Counted from the first letter of the stretch, positions 36,811 through 48,375 are shown. The stretch: 64,000 nt of DNA from Enterococcus sp. BWR-S5 (GCF_016745255.1 NZ_JADOEQ010000006.1:124001-188000); one strand, 5' to 3'. Numbers and translations are program-made. The notes: generated from the letters alone by a model not told the origin.

Positions 36811-37344
36811 ATGAAAAAGTACATGCAAAGAGAGAGTCTCTTTATGAGACAATACTACGATATATTTTCAAATGAGCGAAGCATGAGTTGTCATGAAGAG
36901 TATTACAAGGCATTAGTTCATTTTATAAAGAGGAATGATCGCTATTTTTCTAAAGAGATAGTAAAGGCCTATAACTTAAATGTTCTTATGACGCTTGAAC
37001 TGGAAAAGTATCCCATTGCTCCATCAATATTTTCTTTGACGCAAGAACAAGTGAGGTGTTCCGGACAAACCTATAGCTCAGTCGGAAGCTTGGCTATGAG
37101 TATCAGTAATATACTATGGGAAATGGTTGCGGTGTATTCCGGAAAAGACTGTCCGATAATTAATGAATACAATATGCGTTATGCGTTAGTAGAGGATTTG
37201 AGCGGAGAAGCTTTCATAGTAGAGGAATGTGAGCAATGCGGCTATCTGCAAGGATTAACTGGTCAACCATATGGAGGGACAGTCAAAAAAATTAGCCCGG
37301 CGACAATGAGTCAGATAGAACAAGCAATGGACAGGAAAAAATAA
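36811..37344 (+). CDS. Soluble protein of unknown function in the type VII island
   Basis: This protein of 177 residues has no signal peptide or membrane segment. The N-terminal half is helical and basic/aromatic (RQYYDIFSNERSMSCHEEYYKALVHFIKR). The C-terminal part has a two-Cys motif, EECEQCGYLQGL, that could bind a metal with help from another residue. I do not recognise a family. The ribosome site is AAGGAGAGAGG. Its position after the DUF4176 gene suggests an accessory or orphan immunity gene, but nothing in the sequence proves it. Confidence 0.65.
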   Translation: MKKYMQRESLFMRQYYDIFSNERSMSCHEEYYKALVHFIKRNDRYFSKEIVKAYNLNVLMTLELEKYPIAPSIFSLTQEQVRCSGQTYSSVGSLAMSISNILWEMVAVYSGKDCPIINEYNMRYALVEDLSGEAFIVEECEQCGYLQGLTGQPYGGTVKKISPATMSQIEQAMDRKK

Positions 37345-37548
37345 TTGTTTTCTTCCACGCTTCGGTGTCCCATCTCAGCTCTTGATCATGAAAAGAAATA
37401 AGTATACCTTGTTATTTGACCATGTAATTTATATATATTTGGTATAAAACGGTTATCAATTTTATATAGTTTAAGTTTTTTGATTTATCAAGAAAGTAGA
37501 ATATGATATACTATTTTTGGTAAACTAATCGATTATGAGGTAGATCAA

Positions 37549-38064
37549 ATGCTTATATTCTTAGTAGGAATTTTAGGAGTAGTCGTGGGAGCAGCTGTTG
37601 TGGCAATAAGTGTTGCACTGCGGATGTCCTATGAGGACAAAAGAGACATGCGCCGGCGAGAGCTGGAAAACTATGTAAAAGAAATCGAATGCTTGAATCT
37701 GTTGAACAAGAAAATCAACGAGATTCTGCAAAAAAGAGATATCTATATTGATAAGTCTGTCCATTTTCTTTCTGTAGACGACTGCTATATTAGTATAGAT
37801 GATTTTATCTATCTGGAATCATTTTCTGCTCAAAATAATTTTTATCTGCCTACTTATTTGATTGATGTATTCTTCAAAAAAATTACGCATCGAAAGGTCA
37901 TTTTGACACCGGATGAAATTGCTTCTATAGGAGGAAATACCTATAAAGGCGGCCGTGTCATTTTAGAAAACTTTTCTGAAGAACTTTTGACGATTATTGA
38001 AGATAAAAAACGTCAGATGAAGCGTCTGTCAAATAAGCCATTGCACTATTTCAGAAATGTGTAA
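37549..38064 (+). CDS. Membrane-anchored protein of unknown function
   Basis: This protein of 171 residues has one N-terminal membrane segment (about residues 3-25, rich in Val, Ala and Gly), then a charged region and a soluble part (...YIDKSVHFLSVDDCYISIDDFIYL...). No family is recognised. The ribosome site GAGGTAGATC is moderate. It is the last gene of the accessory stretch before the ilv operon. The interval 37345-37548 holds only A+T-rich sequence. Confidence 0.6.
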   Translation: MLIFLVGILGVVVGAAVVAISVALRMSYEDKRDMRRRELENYVKEIECLNLLNKKINEILQKRDIYIDKSVHFLSVDDCYISIDDFIYLESFSAQNNFYLPTYLIDVFFKKITHRKVILTPDEIASIGGNTYKGGRVILENFSEELLTIIEDKKRQMKRLSNKPLHYFRNV

Positions 38065-38110
38065 CCTACGATAATCAGATAATTGGGAACTCCGTTTGAG
38101 GAGAGACATG

Positions 38111-38157
38111 GACCAAGCCTAGCTGCTTTCTAAAAGTGGTTGGCTTGGTCTATTTCG
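38111..38157 (+). terminator. Probable terminator
   Basis: GACCAAGCC (38111-38119) pairs with GGCTTGGTC (38142-38150), followed by TATTTCGTTT. A weak T-run. Confidence 0.5.
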
Positions 38158-38235
38158 TTTATCAAAGAATAGATAGGGAATAAAGAAAGTGGAGATAGAT
38201 ATAACTTACAGGAAAGAAATAAACTAGTTTTTTTG

Positions 38236-38250
38236 AATTTTCTGAATTTT
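38236..38250 (+). promoter_or_regulatory. CodY-like box
   Basis: AATTTTCTGAATTTT matches 13 of 15 positions of the CodY motif AATTTTCWGAAAATT. It ends 4 bp before the -35 box of the ilv promoter. CodY represses ilv genes in other Firmicutes when isoleucine, leucine, valine and GTP are abundant. Confidence 0.7.
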
Positions 38251-38253
38251 CTA

Positions 38254-38282
38254 TTGACATTCTAATTTATAGGGTTTATAGT
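38254..38282 (+). promoter_or_regulatory. ilv operon promoter
   Basis: TTGACA (38254-38259), 17-bp spacer, TATAGT (38277-38282). The transcript would begin near 38289 and include the leader peptide and attenuator. Confidence 0.85.
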
Positions 38283-38353
38283 TAACAAAAGCTTTTCGAA
38301 TTCACATTTTATTTTAATCATTATTGATTTATATAAGAAGGAGAATACCCATT

Positions 38354-38407
38354 ATGAGAAAGACAGCGAATTTTGAATTAGTCATTATTTTATTAAACAG
38401 GACTTAG
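38354..38407 (+). CDS. ilv leader peptide (attenuation)
   Basis: This is a 17-residue frame with an AAGAAGGAG ribosome site, sequence MRKTANFELVIILLNRT. The run Leu-Val-Ile-Ile-Leu-Leu contains exactly the end products of the operon. A ribosome stalled here would change folding of the downstream RNA. It lies about 65 nt after the expected transcription start and 63 nt before the terminator. Confidence 0.82.
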   Translation: MRKTANFELVIILLNRT

Positions 38408-38453
38408 AACACTGAGATTTTTGCAGATGTTTGAGTCCTATTCGTCTTTAGTG

Positions 38454-38499
38454 AATGGGATTCTTGCTAAAGCATCCCATTGGTGGGGTGCTTTTTTTG
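38454..38499 (+). promoter_or_regulatory. ilv attenuator: antiterminator and terminator
   Basis: The terminator is AAGCATCCCA (38470-38479), loop TTGG, TGGGGTGCTT (38484-38493), then TTTTT. The competing antiterminator AATGGGAT (38454-38461) pairs perfectly with ATCCCATT (38474-38481), which overlaps the terminator's left arm. In addition AGGACT in the leader-peptide end pairs with AGTCCT (about 38434-38439). This is a complete attenuation set. Confidence 0.8.
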
Positions 38500-38549
38500 T
38501 AGGATAAAACACGTTAAATGTTATGAAAACTAGAATTGGAGTGAGGAAT

Positions 38550-40241
38550 ATGCGTAGTGATAAGATAAAAAAAGGAATCGAAGCAGCACCGGCCAGAAGC
38601 CTGTTGTACGCGACAGGACAGGTAAAAAGTGCCAGAGATATGGAAAAGCCATTTATTGCGATTTGTAACTCATACATTGATATCGTCCCTGGTCATGTGC
38701 ATTTAAGAGAATTGGCTGACATTGCTAAAGAAGCGATTCGTGAAGCTGGCGGTATTCCTTTCGAGTTCAATACAATCGGTGTTGACGACGGAATAGCCAT
38801 GGGACATATTGGTATGCGCTATTCTCTGCCTAGTAGAGAGATTATTGCAGATGCAGCAGAAACAGTGATTAATGCGCATTGGTTCGATGGCGTTTTCTAC
38901 ATTCCAAACTGCGACAAAATCACTCCGGGAATGCTTTTAGCCAGTGTTCGAACGAATGTACCGGCTATTTTCTGTTCAGGAGGTCCCATGAAGGCAGGGA
39001 TTGATCCCCGCGGTCATACAGCAACATTGTCTTCAATGTTTGAAGCTGTCGGAGCCTTTAAAGATGGACAAATGACAGAAGAAGAATTCAACTTTATGGA
39101 GCAAAATGCTTGTCCAACCTGCGGCTCTTGTGCCGGAATGTTTACAGCTAATTCAATGAACTGCCTGATGGAGGTTCTGGGGATGGCGCTTCCAGGAAAT
39201 GGGACGATTTTAGCAGTCTCAGAGGAGCGGAGAGAACTAATCCGCGAGTCAGCTTTCCATTTGATGGACTTGGTGAAGAAACAAATCAAACCAAGAGATA
39301 TCATTACAAAAGAAGCAATCGATGATGCCTTCGCCTTGGATATGGCAATGGGTGGTTCAACTAACACTGTTCTTCATACTCTGGCAATCGCCAATGAAGC
39401 AGAAATCGATTACGAGCTGGAATCAATCAATGAAATTGCCAAAAGAGTACCTTATCTTTCAAAAATTGCTCCTTCATCGGCGTATTCAATGCATGATGTT
39501 CATGAAGCAGGCGGTGTATCAGCTATCCTTAAAGAATTGGTTGATTTAGGCGATGCGATTCATCCGGATCGGATGACTGTTTCAGGGAAAACACTTCGAG
39601 AAAACGTTGCAGAAGCAACAATCAAAAATGAAGAGGTTATTCATCCGAAAGAAACACCTTACAGCCCTGTCGGCGGACTATCGATTCTATATGGTAATAT
39701 CGCACCAAAGGGCAGCGTAATTAAAGTAGGTGGTGTTGATCCATCCATCAAGGTATTCAAAGGAACCGCGATTTGTTTTGATTCACATGATGAAGCGGTT
39801 GAGGCCATTGATAATCATACGGTGAAAAAGGGTCATGTCGTGGTAATTCGATATGAAGGGCCTAAGGGCGGTCCGGGAATGCCGGAAATGCTCGCTCCAA
39901 CCTCTAGTATTGTTGGTCGAGGATTAGGTAAGGATGTTGCATTAATTACAGATGGTCGTTTTTCCGGTGCGACACGGGGGATTGCAGTAGGGCATATCTC
40001 ACCGGAGGCTGCTTCAGGCGGTCCCATCGCTTTAATTAAAGATGGCGATGCAATCGAGATTGACTTGGTGAATCGGACATTAAATGTACAGGTTTCAAAA
40101 GAGGAACTGGCAGAAAGAAAAGAGACCATACCGAAGTTCAAAGCAAAAGTAAAAACAGGTTATCTTGCTCGCTACACAGCGTTAGTGACTTCAGCCCATA
40201 CCGGCGGAATCATGAGGATACCGGAAGACTTGCTGGAATAA
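38550..40241 (+). CDS. ilvD: Dihydroxy-acid dehydratase
   Basis: This protein of 563 residues converts dihydroxy-acids to 2-keto acids in valine and isoleucine synthesis. Iron-sulfur ligands are visible in [10 protein letters not shown] and [11 protein letters not shown], and an early Cys in AICNSY. The start at 38550 is chosen over 38523 because GGAGTGAGG lies between them and the family N-terminus is [17 protein letters not shown]. It is the first gene of ilvDBNCA, 51 bp after the attenuator. Confidence 0.96.
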   Translation: MRSDKIKKGIEAAPARSLLYATGQVKSARDMEKPFIAICNSYIDIVPGHVHLRELADIAKEAIREAGGIPFEFNTIGVDDGIAMGHIGMRYSLPSREIIADAAETVINAHWFDGVFYIPNCDKITPGMLLASVRTNVPAIFCSGGPMKAGIDPRGHTATLSSMFEAVGAFKDGQMTEEEFNFMEQNACPTCGSCAGMFTANSMNCLMEVLGMALPGNGTILAVSEERRELIRESAFHLMDLVKKQIKPRDIITKEAIDDAFALDMAMGGSTNTVLHTLAIANEAEIDYELESINEIAKRVPYLSKIAPSSAYSMHDVHEAGGVSAILKELVDLGDAIHPDRMTVSGKTLRENVAEATIKNEEVIHPKETPYSPVGGLSILYGNIAPKGSVIKVGGVDPSIKVFKGTAICFDSHDEAVEAIDNHTVKKGHVVVIRYEGPKGGPGMPEMLAPTSSIVGRGLGKDVALITDGRFSGATRGIAVGHISPEAASGGPIALIKDGDAIEIDLVNRTLNVQVSKEELAERKETIPKFKAKVKTGYLARYTALVTSAHTGGIMRIPEDLLE

Positions 40242-40403
40242 GAAAAGTGAAAACGGGTAGCTTCTTTTATCAACGAAAGCAAGAACTGTTAAATAAAAAA
40301 ATGAAGTGTATTGAGAGTAGGGACGGATGCTGATTTTGGGAATAAGCTGGACGATTAGTATGAAGAAGCAGAGTGTTCGTTACAAGAACAAGGAGGAACA
40401 TCT

Positions 40404-42092
40404 ATGGAAAATATGAAAAGCGGATCGAAAATATTGATAGATTCTCTGCTTCGACAAGGAGTGGAAATGATTTTCGGCTATCCGGGAGGTGCGGTACTTC
40501 CTTTATATGACGCACTATATGACGGAGAGCTGACGCATATATTGACACGACATGAGCAGGGAGCAGTACATGCGGCCGAGGGATACGCCAAAGCAACAGG
40601 GAAACCAGGGGTGGTTGTAGTGACAAGTGGACCGGGAGCCACTAATGCGGTGACAGGGATTGCAGATGCAATGAGTGATTCCGTACCTCTAATTGTCTTT
40701 ACGGGACAGGTAACAACGAATGGCATCGGTAAGGATGCTTTTCAAGAAGCCGATATGGTCGGTATTACGATGCCAATCACAAAAAATAATTATCAGGTTA
40801 GAGATACCTGTGACCTGCCAAGAATCATTGATGAAGCCTTTCATATTGCAACAACAGGCAGAAAAGGGCCGGTTGTGATTGATTTGCCAAAGGATATGAC
40901 AATTGTGGAGGCGGAAGCTGTTCATCCGCCTGAGCTGGTTCTCCCAAGCTATCAGCCGACAATTTATCCAAACAAATTGCAGGTTAAAAAGCTGATGGAA
41001 GAGCTGGAGACGGCGAAGAAGCCGTTGGTACTAGCCGGTGCCGGAGTTGTTCAGGCAAATGCGAGTGAAGAGTTGACAGAGTTTGTTGAAAAGTATCAGC
41101 TGCCGGTATTAAGCACATTACTGGGCTTAGGTGCGATTCCTTCAGAGCATGAGCTTTTCTTGGGGATGGGTGGCATGCACGGTTCCTTTGCCGCAAATAT
41201 GGCTCTGACAGACTGTGATCTATTAATTAATATTGGTTCGAGATTTGATGATCGTCTAGCCAGTGCTCCTCAAGAGTTTGTTCCAAATGCGGTCGTTGCA
41301 CACATTGATATCGATCCGGCAGAAATTGGCAAAATCATTGAAACCAAAATTCCAATTGTTGCAGATGCGAAGGAAACCTTGCTTGAGCTGCTGTCCTATG
41401 ACAACGCCGGGATTAGTGAGCATTGGACCGACTGGCGCAAAATCAACCTATCCAGAAAAAAACTCCATCCGTTCAACTATGACAGAGAGCAGAAAGAGGA
41501 AATCAAGCCTCAGAAGGTTATCGAGTATATTGGTGAATTGACGAACGGAGAGGCGATTGTGACAACGGATGTTGGGCAGCATCAAATGTGGGCAGCTCAA
41601 TTCTATCCTTTCAAAAATGAGAAGCAATTGATTACGAGTGGTGGTTTAGGCACAATGGGCTACGGCATTCCAGCCGCAATTGGTGCTCAGCTTGGTTGCA
41701 GAGATAAGGAGGTCGTCCTTTTTGTCGGTGACGGCGGCTTTCAAATGACGAATCAGGAGATGGCCATTTTGAACGAGTACAAGCTGCCAATCAGAATTGT
41801 TTTGCTGAATAACCAATCATTGGGAATGGTTCGACAGTGGCAGGAGAGCTTCTTTAATGAAAGACGTTCAGAGTCAGTCTTTACCAGCCAACCGGATTTC
41901 ATCAAATTATCTGAAGCCTATGGTGTAAAGGCAGTTCAAATTTCTGATCCTAACACGGTAGAAGAAGAGCTTAAACAGGCATTTAAGGAAGAAGGACCAA
42001 TTCTCATTGAGGTACGTGTTTCTCAAACAGAACATGTTCTGCCAATGGTTCCGGCAGGTAAGCCAAACTATCAAATGTTGGGGGTGGAGTAA
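40404..42092 (+). CDS. ilvB: Acetolactate synthase, large subunit
   Basis: This protein of 562 residues is a thiamine-diphosphate enzyme making acetolactate and acetohydroxybutyrate. It shows the [12 protein letters not shown] opening with catalytic Glu in [14 protein letters not shown], the ThDP motif [15 protein letters not shown]...[12 protein letters not shown], and FAD-domain features typical of the anabolic form. The small subunit gene follows directly. Ribosome site AAGGAGG. The 162 bp before it hold no gene. Confidence 0.95.
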   Translation: MENMKSGSKILIDSLLRQGVEMIFGYPGGAVLPLYDALYDGELTHILTRHEQGAVHAAEGYAKATGKPGVVVVTSGPGATNAVTGIADAMSDSVPLIVFTGQVTTNGIGKDAFQEADMVGITMPITKNNYQVRDTCDLPRIIDEAFHIATTGRKGPVVIDLPKDMTIVEAEAVHPPELVLPSYQPTIYPNKLQVKKLMEELETAKKPLVLAGAGVVQANASEELTEFVEKYQLPVLSTLLGLGAIPSEHELFLGMGGMHGSFAANMALTDCDLLINIGSRFDDRLASAPQEFVPNAVVAHIDIDPAEIGKIIETKIPIVADAKETLLELLSYDNAGISEHWTDWRKINLSRKKLHPFNYDREQKEEIKPQKVIEYIGELTNGEAIVTTDVGQHQMWAAQFYPFKNEKQLITSGGLGTMGYGIPAAIGAQLGCRDKEVVLFVGDGGFQMTNQEMAILNEYKLPIRIVLLNNQSLGMVRQWQESFFNERRSESVFTSQPDFIKLSEAYGVKAVQISDPNTVEEELKQAFKEEGPILIEVRVSQTEHVLPMVPAGKPNYQMLGVE

Positions 42093-42575
42093 ATGAGACG
42101 AATTATAACAGCAACTGTATACAATAACTCAGGTGTTCTCAATCGTTTCAGTGGTGTTCTGACTCGCCGACAGGTAAATATTGATAGTATTTCTGTAGGA
42201 CCAACAGAGCAGGAGAATATTTCAAGAATCACGATTATCGTTCAGATTGAAGGCTTAAGCGAAAGTGAACAAATCACTAAGCAGCTAAACAAACAGGTAG
42301 ATGTCATTAAAGTTTCTGATATTACCGATGAACCCCATTTGGAGCGTGAGCTGGCTTTGATTAAATTAAATGCTCCGGCAGCCATTCGGTCCGAGTTGTT
42401 CTCAGTCATCGATCCTTTCCGAGCGAATGTCATCGATGTTGGAACAAAAACAGTTGTGATACAGGTGACAGGAACCAGTGAAAAAATCAGTGCATTTGTT
42501 GACGTGGTTTCTCCGTATGGCATTAAACAGTTGGCACGAACCGGCGTTACGGGCTTTACCAGAGGGAATCACTAA
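42093..42575 (+). CDS. ilvN: Acetolactate synthase, small regulatory subunit
   Basis: This protein of 160 residues has an N-terminal ACT domain (RRIITATVYNNSGVLNRFSGVLTRRQVNIDSISVG) and the C-terminal ALS_ss_C domain. It activates IlvB and gives feedback inhibition by valine. It begins at the base after the ilvB stop, so the subunits are translationally coupled. Its ribosome site GGGGGTGGAG is inside ilvB. Confidence 0.95.
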   Translation: MRRIITATVYNNSGVLNRFSGVLTRRQVNIDSISVGPTEQENISRITIIVQIEGLSESEQITKQLNKQVDVIKVSDITDEPHLERELALIKLNAPAAIRSELFSVIDPFRANVIDVGTKTVVIQVTGTSEKISAFVDVVSPYGIKQLARTGVTGFTRGNH

Positions 42576-42659
42576 AAAAGCAAGAGTATAAAAGAGAGTA
42601 AGAACAGAAGCTAAAGAAGAAGTATATCGCGTTCATTCAGCGGGATTTATATATACTAA

Positions 42660-43679
<1,020 letters not shown>

Positions 43680-43714
43680 TCCAACGTTTCAGATAAAGAG
43701 GTGAGGAAAAGTTA

Positions 43715-44968
43715 ATGGAGCTGACAAAAGAAAAAATCGACAGTGCGCATGAGGTGCTGAAGAACGTCGTGACCAAGACACCTCTTCAATACGATATGTA
43801 CCTTTCTCAAAAATATCAGTGCAACGTGTACCTGAAAAGGGAAGATTTGCAAAAGGTTCGGTCCTTTAAGCTTCGTGGTGCCTATTATGCCATTGCCCAG
43901 ATTGCACCTGAGGTATTAGGTAATGGTGTTGTCTGTGCCAGTGCCGGTAATCATGCACAAGGAGTTGCTTATACTTGTAGAGAGATGAAAATACCTGCAA
44001 CAATTTTTATGCCGACTACAACGCCGCAGCAAAAAATATCTCAGGTTCAGTTCTTTGGTGGAGATGAAGTGACAATACAATTGGTAGGAGACACCTTTGA
44101 TGCTTCGGCGGCAGCCGCAAAGGAGTTTGCGTTAAAAAACAAACAGACCTTTATTGATCCGTTTGATGACTTAAATATCATGGCAGGACAGGGAACTGTT
44201 GCGGTAGAAATCTTTAATAAGGCAAAGGAAGAAGACATTCAGGTTGATTATCTTCTGGCTGCGATTGGTGGAGGCGGATTAATCAGCGGGTCGGCGGTGT
44301 ACACGAAAAGTGTCAGTCCGGTAACTGAAGTAATCGGCGTGGAGCCGAAGGGCGCTCAGTCAATGCGGGCAGCCTTTGAAGAGGGAACGCCCATAGAGTT
44401 AACAGAGGTTGAAAAATTTGTTGATGGAGCCGCAGTGAAAAAGGTTGGTGGGAAGACCTATTCACATGCAGCAGAAACCGTTGATCGATTGATTTCTGTC
44501 GACGAGGGACAGGTCTGTTCGACCATTCTTGAGCTATATTCAAAGCAGGCAATCGTAGTGGAGCCTGCCGGTGCGTTAAGTGTGGCAGGATTAGAACAAA
44601 TGAAGGAAGAAATAAAAGGGAAGACAGTTGTCTGCATTATTAGCGGAGGAAACAATGATATCAATCGAATGGCGGAAATTGAAGAGCGATCATTGATTTT
44701 CGAAGGACTTAAGCACTATTTTGTGATTAACTTTCCACAACGTCCGGGAGCGTTGAAGGAGTTTGTAAATGATGTATTGGGACCAGACGACGATATCACT
44801 CGTTTCGAATATACAAAAAAAGTAAACAGAGGAACAGGACCCGTCATTTTAGGGGTTTTACTGAAGAGGAAGGAAGACTTAGCTCAATTGATGGATAGAC
44901 TTTATGTATTTGATCCAACATATATAGATTTAAGTGAAAATCCTTCGCTTTATACACTTCTTGTTTAA
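43715..44968 (+). CDS. ilvA: Threonine dehydratase (biosynthetic)
   Basis: This protein of 417 residues is a PLP enzyme that deaminates threonine to 2-ketobutyrate for isoleucine. It shows the PLP Lys in [11 protein letters not shown], the Ser/Gly loop [10 protein letters not shown], and GGGGLISG phosphate site. The C-terminal ACT-like regulatory domain (about 335-417) mediates isoleucine feedback. The family length and domain match the form with one ACT-like domain. It is the last gene of ilvDBNCA and is followed by a terminator. Confidence 0.95.
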   Translation: MELTKEKIDSAHEVLKNVVTKTPLQYDMYLSQKYQCNVYLKREDLQKVRSFKLRGAYYAIAQIAPEVLGNGVVCASAGNHAQGVAYTCREMKIPATIFMPTTTPQQKISQVQFFGGDEVTIQLVGDTFDASAAAAKEFALKNKQTFIDPFDDLNIMAGQGTVAVEIFNKAKEEDIQVDYLLAAIGGGGLISGSAVYTKSVSPVTEVIGVEPKGAQSMRAAFEEGTPIELTEVEKFVDGAAVKKVGGKTYSHAAETVDRLISVDEGQVCSTILELYSKQAIVVEPAGALSVAGLEQMKEEIKGKTVVCIISGGNNDINRMAEIEERSLIFEGLKHYFVINFPQRPGALKEFVNDVLGPDDDITRFEYTKKVNRGTGPVILGVLLKRKEDLAQLMDRLYVFDPTYIDLSENPSLYTLLV

Positions 44969-44982
44969 TTAATTATTTTAAC

Positions 44983-45023
44983 AAAAAGAGATTTATGTGT
45001 AGAATACGCATGAATCTTTTTTT
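44983..45023 (+). terminator. Terminator of ilvDBNCA
   Basis: An 18-bp imperfect stem (44983-45000 with about 45006-45023, mostly G-U exceptions) contains an A-run and ends in a T-run. Confidence 0.8.
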
Positions 45024-45107
45024 GTTATTTTATAATTTTAATTAGATGATATTATAGAATGAAAAATTATTTCATTTCCCTTTGGTTTTTAGTAGGAAAA
45101 TGATGTT

Positions 45108-45136
45108 TTGCTATTACTATAAAGAATTAGTAAAAT
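45108..45136 (+). promoter_or_regulatory. Candidate promoter of oatA
   Basis: TTGCTA (45108-45113), 17-bp spacer, TAAAAT (45131-45136), 133 bp before the gene. Confidence 0.55.
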
Positions 45137-45268
45137 TTTGTTGAAAGCACGAAAGAGTGCTTGCCATTTTTGACGAAAGGACGTATATTTAGATTATCGC
45201 TGAAAACAGCATTTAATAATTGAAAATAACTTTTACAAAATAGATTACAGTAAAGTTGGTTAATATAG

Positions 45269-47170
45269 ATGGAGCATAAAAAAAGGCTTGAAAAAAGCCG
45301 TTATATTACTGGATTCGATGGAATTCGGACGATTGCAGTTGTCGGAGTCATCCTCTATCATTTGTTCCCGCAAATCATGAGCGGCGGATATCTGGGGGTT
45401 CCGATATTTTTTACTCTTTCAGGGTATTTAATTACAGATTTACTACGTCAGGAATGGCTTCAAAATGATGAAATAGATGTGAAGGGTTTTTACATAAGAA
45501 GGATGAAAAGACTGTATCCCGGTCTAGTGTTCATGCTGATTTCCTCTTCAGCATATATTGCTCTTTTTCAAAGAGATTTACTGAATAACCTGCGAGGTGT
45601 CGTCGCCAGCAGCGTGTTATATTATAATAATTGGTGGCAAATTTTTCATGGTTTTTCCTATTTTGATCGTTTTGCTGCTCAGTCCCCGTTCACCCATATT
45701 TGGTCATTAGCCGTAGAGGCTCAGAATTATCTGATATGGCCGCTCATATTCATACTTCTAAAAAAATATTTGAAGAGCCCAGGAAAAATAGTAGGAGCAA
45801 TTTTAGCTGCAGCAGTGGCATCCGGCTTATTGATGGCTGTTTTATATGTACCTGGCGCTGATCCCACAAGAGTTTATTATGGAACAGACACAAGAATCTT
45901 TTCGATTTTAATCGGTAGTGCCTTAGCTTTTGTTTGGCCGACCTTCCGCTTGAAAGAGGAGATTCCTGAAAAGGCGAGGCTGCTGCTTAATGGCGTCGGT
46001 GGTGTATCCCTAGTTCTGATTGTTCTGTCATTTATTTTTTTGTCGGATCGCTTTACCTTTGTCTATCGCGGCGGTATGTTTCTTCTAAGTATCGTGACAG
46101 CTTTACTAGTGGCTGTTACGGCTCATCCCGGTGCAGATATGAACAAATGGCTGACTAATCCTGTGTTTACTTGGGTTGGAAAAAGAAGCTACGGAATCTA
46201 TCTTTATCAGTTTCCGGTCATGATATTTTATGAAGCAAAGATTACGAATTTAACGGATCATATTTTTCTTCATTCGCTTGTAGAGCTAGCATTGATTCTG
46301 GGAATCAGCGAGCTGTCTTATCGATTTGTAGAAAAACCGTTGAAGAATTTCTATTACCGTTATATCCTATATGCACTAAAGGATGTTGTCAAAAAACCAT
46401 TTATTACCATTCCAAAAGTGACCTTTGCTGTTGGTGTTCTGCTATTTGGTGTAGCTGCCTATGGCTGGGTAGTTGCTCCAACAAATTATGTTACTGCGGA
46501 TCAGCTTCAGCTTCAGGAGACGATAGAAAAGAATAAAAAGCAGGCAGAAGAGCGAAGGAAGGCAGAGATGGAACAGGCGGAAACGTCTGAGTCAACCTCT
46601 GCAAGCTCTGAGGAGCCAGTAGGCGATCCAGCACATTATGGCCTAACCGATGAAGAATGGGCACAGGCGCAAGCCTTGGAAGTGACTGCCTTTGGCGATT
46701 CTGTTGTGTTGGACGGTGGTGCAGATTTACAAACTGTTTTTCCAAAAATGATTATTGACGGTGAAGTTGGCCGTCAAGTATACAACAGTGAAGAAGCACT
46801 GGAAAAGCTGAAAACAGATAATCAGCTGAAGAACACTGTATTGATGAGTCTGGGGACAAACGGCTCATTCACAGAAGCTCAGTTTGACAGTCTGATGCAG
46901 CTGATTGGAAATGAACGGCAGGTATTTTGGATTAATGTCAGAGTACCGACACGACGTTGGCAAAATGAAGTGAATGCAATGCTGAATACAATGACTGAAA
47001 AATACAAAAACCTGACACTCATTGACTGGTATGGCTTTAGTAAGGATCATGACGAATGGTTTTACGAGGATCTTGTTCACCCAAATGTTGATGGACAAGT
47101 CCAGTACGCACAATTTATTGCTAAATCGTTGATTAACGGTGTAAATGCAGAGAAGAAGGAAGAAAATTAA
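45269..47170 (+). CDS. oatA: Peptidoglycan O-acetyltransferase-like, acyltransferase plus SGNH
   Basis: This protein of 633 residues has an N-terminal Acyltransferase_3 membrane domain (about 10-385, ten or eleven hydrophobic segments, with FDGIRTIAVVGVILYHL and GVPIFFTLSGYLITDLL). A Glu/Ala-rich linker follows, then an extracellular SGNH domain with catalytic Ser in TAFGDSVV, the Gly/Asn block SLGTNGSF and catalytic Asp/His in DLVHPN. This is the OatA architecture, which acetylates muramic acid and confers lysozyme resistance in enterococci and staphylococci. A different acceptor sugar cannot be excluded. Confidence 0.88.
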   Translation: MEHKKRLEKSRYITGFDGIRTIAVVGVILYHLFPQIMSGGYLGVPIFFTLSGYLITDLLRQEWLQNDEIDVKGFYIRRMKRLYPGLVFMLISSSAYIALFQRDLLNNLRGVVASSVLYYNNWWQIFHGFSYFDRFAAQSPFTHIWSLAVEAQNYLIWPLIFILLKKYLKSPGKIVGAILAAAVASGLLMAVLYVPGADPTRVYYGTDTRIFSILIGSALAFVWPTFRLKEEIPEKARLLLNGVGGVSLVLIVLSFIFLSDRFTFVYRGGMFLLSIVTALLVAVTAHPGADMNKWLTNPVFTWVGKRSYGIYLYQFPVMIFYEAKITNLTDHIFLHSLVELALILGISELSYRFVEKPLKNFYYRYILYALKDVVKKPFITIPKVTFAVGVLLFGVAAYGWVVAPTNYVTADQLQLQETIEKNKKQAEERRKAEMEQAETSESTSASSEEPVGDPAHYGLTDEEWAQAQALEVTAFGDSVVLDGGADLQTVFPKMIIDGEVGRQVYNSEEALEKLKTDNQLKNTVLMSLGTNGSFTEAQFDSLMQLIGNERQVFWINVRVPTRRWQNEVNAMLNTMTEKYKNLTLIDWYGFSKDHDEWFYEDLVHPNVDGQVQYAQFIAKSLINGVNAEKKEEN

Positions 47171-47213
47171 AAAGATGGAAACGGAGTGAAGGATGCTCTG
47201 TTTCCATCTTTTT
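47169..47213 (+). terminator. Terminator of oatA
   Basis: AAAAAGATGGAAAC pairs with GTTTCCATCTTTTT, with a T-run. Confidence 0.85.
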
Positions 47214-47358
47214 GGCTAAATAAACGGCTCATGTCAATTGTCTGAAGGGTTTGCTTAAATTTTTATGAAGTAAGTCTGGAGTGGATACTCTTTCTTTGTG
47301 TTTTTAGCAGATGAACGGTAAAGTGAAGGAAAATGAGTGTACTGGAGGAGAGTATATC

Positions 47359-48375
47359 ATGGATACAATGAAGGCAGTCCTGTTGAAACGACCGGAAGAA
47401 CCGGGAAAAACGAATTATTTTGACGATGGAGAAATTGACATTCCTGACTTGATAGAAGAGAACGATTTGTTGATTGAAGTAAAAGGGATTTCAGTGAATC
47501 CTGTGGATATAAAAACCAGTAAAAAAAGCTTAGAAGAGCAAAGCTATCGTGTTCTTGGTTGGGACGGTTCAGGGGTTGTCAAACAGATTGGTTCGGCTGT
47601 AAAAGCGTTCAGTGTAGGAGATGAAGTCTTTTATGCTGGCGACTATACAAGGTCTGGAAGCTACAGTCAATATCAACTGGTAGACCAGCGATTAGCCGCA
47701 AAAAAACCTGAGCAGTTGTCTATGGCAGAAAGCGCAGCCGTTCCTCTAACGACATTAACAGCATGGGAGTCGCTATTTGATCGTTTGCAGATTACGGAGA
47801 AGGATCGTGGAAAGAAAATCCTGATTATTAACGGGGCTGGAGGTGTTGGTTCTGCTGCTATTCAGCTGGCTAAGCATGCCGGTCTGGAAGTAATCACTAC
47901 AGCTTCGAGAGTTGAAACACTTGAGTGGGTTAATAAGATGGGCGCAGACAGAGTCATTAATCATCGTCAATCACTTTCAGAAGAGTTGAGAAAAATTGGG
48001 GTAAAGGAGCTTCCTTATATCCTGTGTTTGTATAATCCAAATGTTTACTGGGAGGAAATGGCAAAAATCATTCAACCTCAAGGCAGGATTTGCTCAATCG
48101 TTGACGCAGACAGACCTGTCGATTTAAGCCTGCTGAAAAGTAAAAGCGTGACCTTCAGCTGGGAGTTTATGTTTACGCGAGCTATGTATAGGACAGAGGA
48201 TATGAACCGCCAAGGAGAAATACTGGCTGAAGTTGCAACGCTTTACGATCAAGGAATACTTAGTAAAACGATGACGAAGCATATGCACCCAATCAATGCG
48301 GAAAATATTGAGGATGCGCACAAAATCGTTGGCAGTGGCAAAATGATTGGTAAGCTGGTTTTAACAGGTTGGTAG
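47359..48375 (+). CDS. MDR-family zinc-free alcohol dehydrogenase/quinone oxidoreductase
   Basis: This protein of 338 residues is a medium-chain dehydrogenase/reductase with NADP-binding motif INGAGGVGSAAIQLAKHAGL and GWDGSGVV in the catalytic fold. The zinc-ligand Cys/His of true alcohol dehydrogenases are missing, so it belongs to the quinone-oxidoreductase-like group (ZADH-type annotation). I chose the ATG at 47359 because TGGAGGAGAG precedes it; a longer frame starts at 47311. It is monocistronic. The substrate is unknown. Confidence 0.85.
   Translation: MDTMKAVLLKRPEEPGKTNYFDDGEIDIPDLIEENDLLIEVKGISVNPVDIKTSKKSLEEQSYRVLGWDGSGVVKQIGSAVKAFSVGDEVFYAGDYTRSGSYSQYQLVDQRLAAKKPEQLSMAESAAVPLTTLTAWESLFDRLQITEKDRGKKILIINGAGGVGSAAIQLAKHAGLEVITTASRVETLEWVNKMGADRVINHRQSLSEELRKIGVKELPYILCLYNPNVYWEEMAKIIQPQGRICSIVDADRPVDLSLLKSKSVTFSWEFMFTRAMYRTEDMNRQGEILAEVATLYDQGILSKTMTKHMHPINAENIEDAHKIVGSGKMIGKLVLTGW

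Noticed and set aside
31760-38235. Prophage or transposon origin of the type VII island
   Set aside because: No integrase, transposase, tRNA target or flanking direct repeats were found; only lower GC and accessory gene content suggest transfer.
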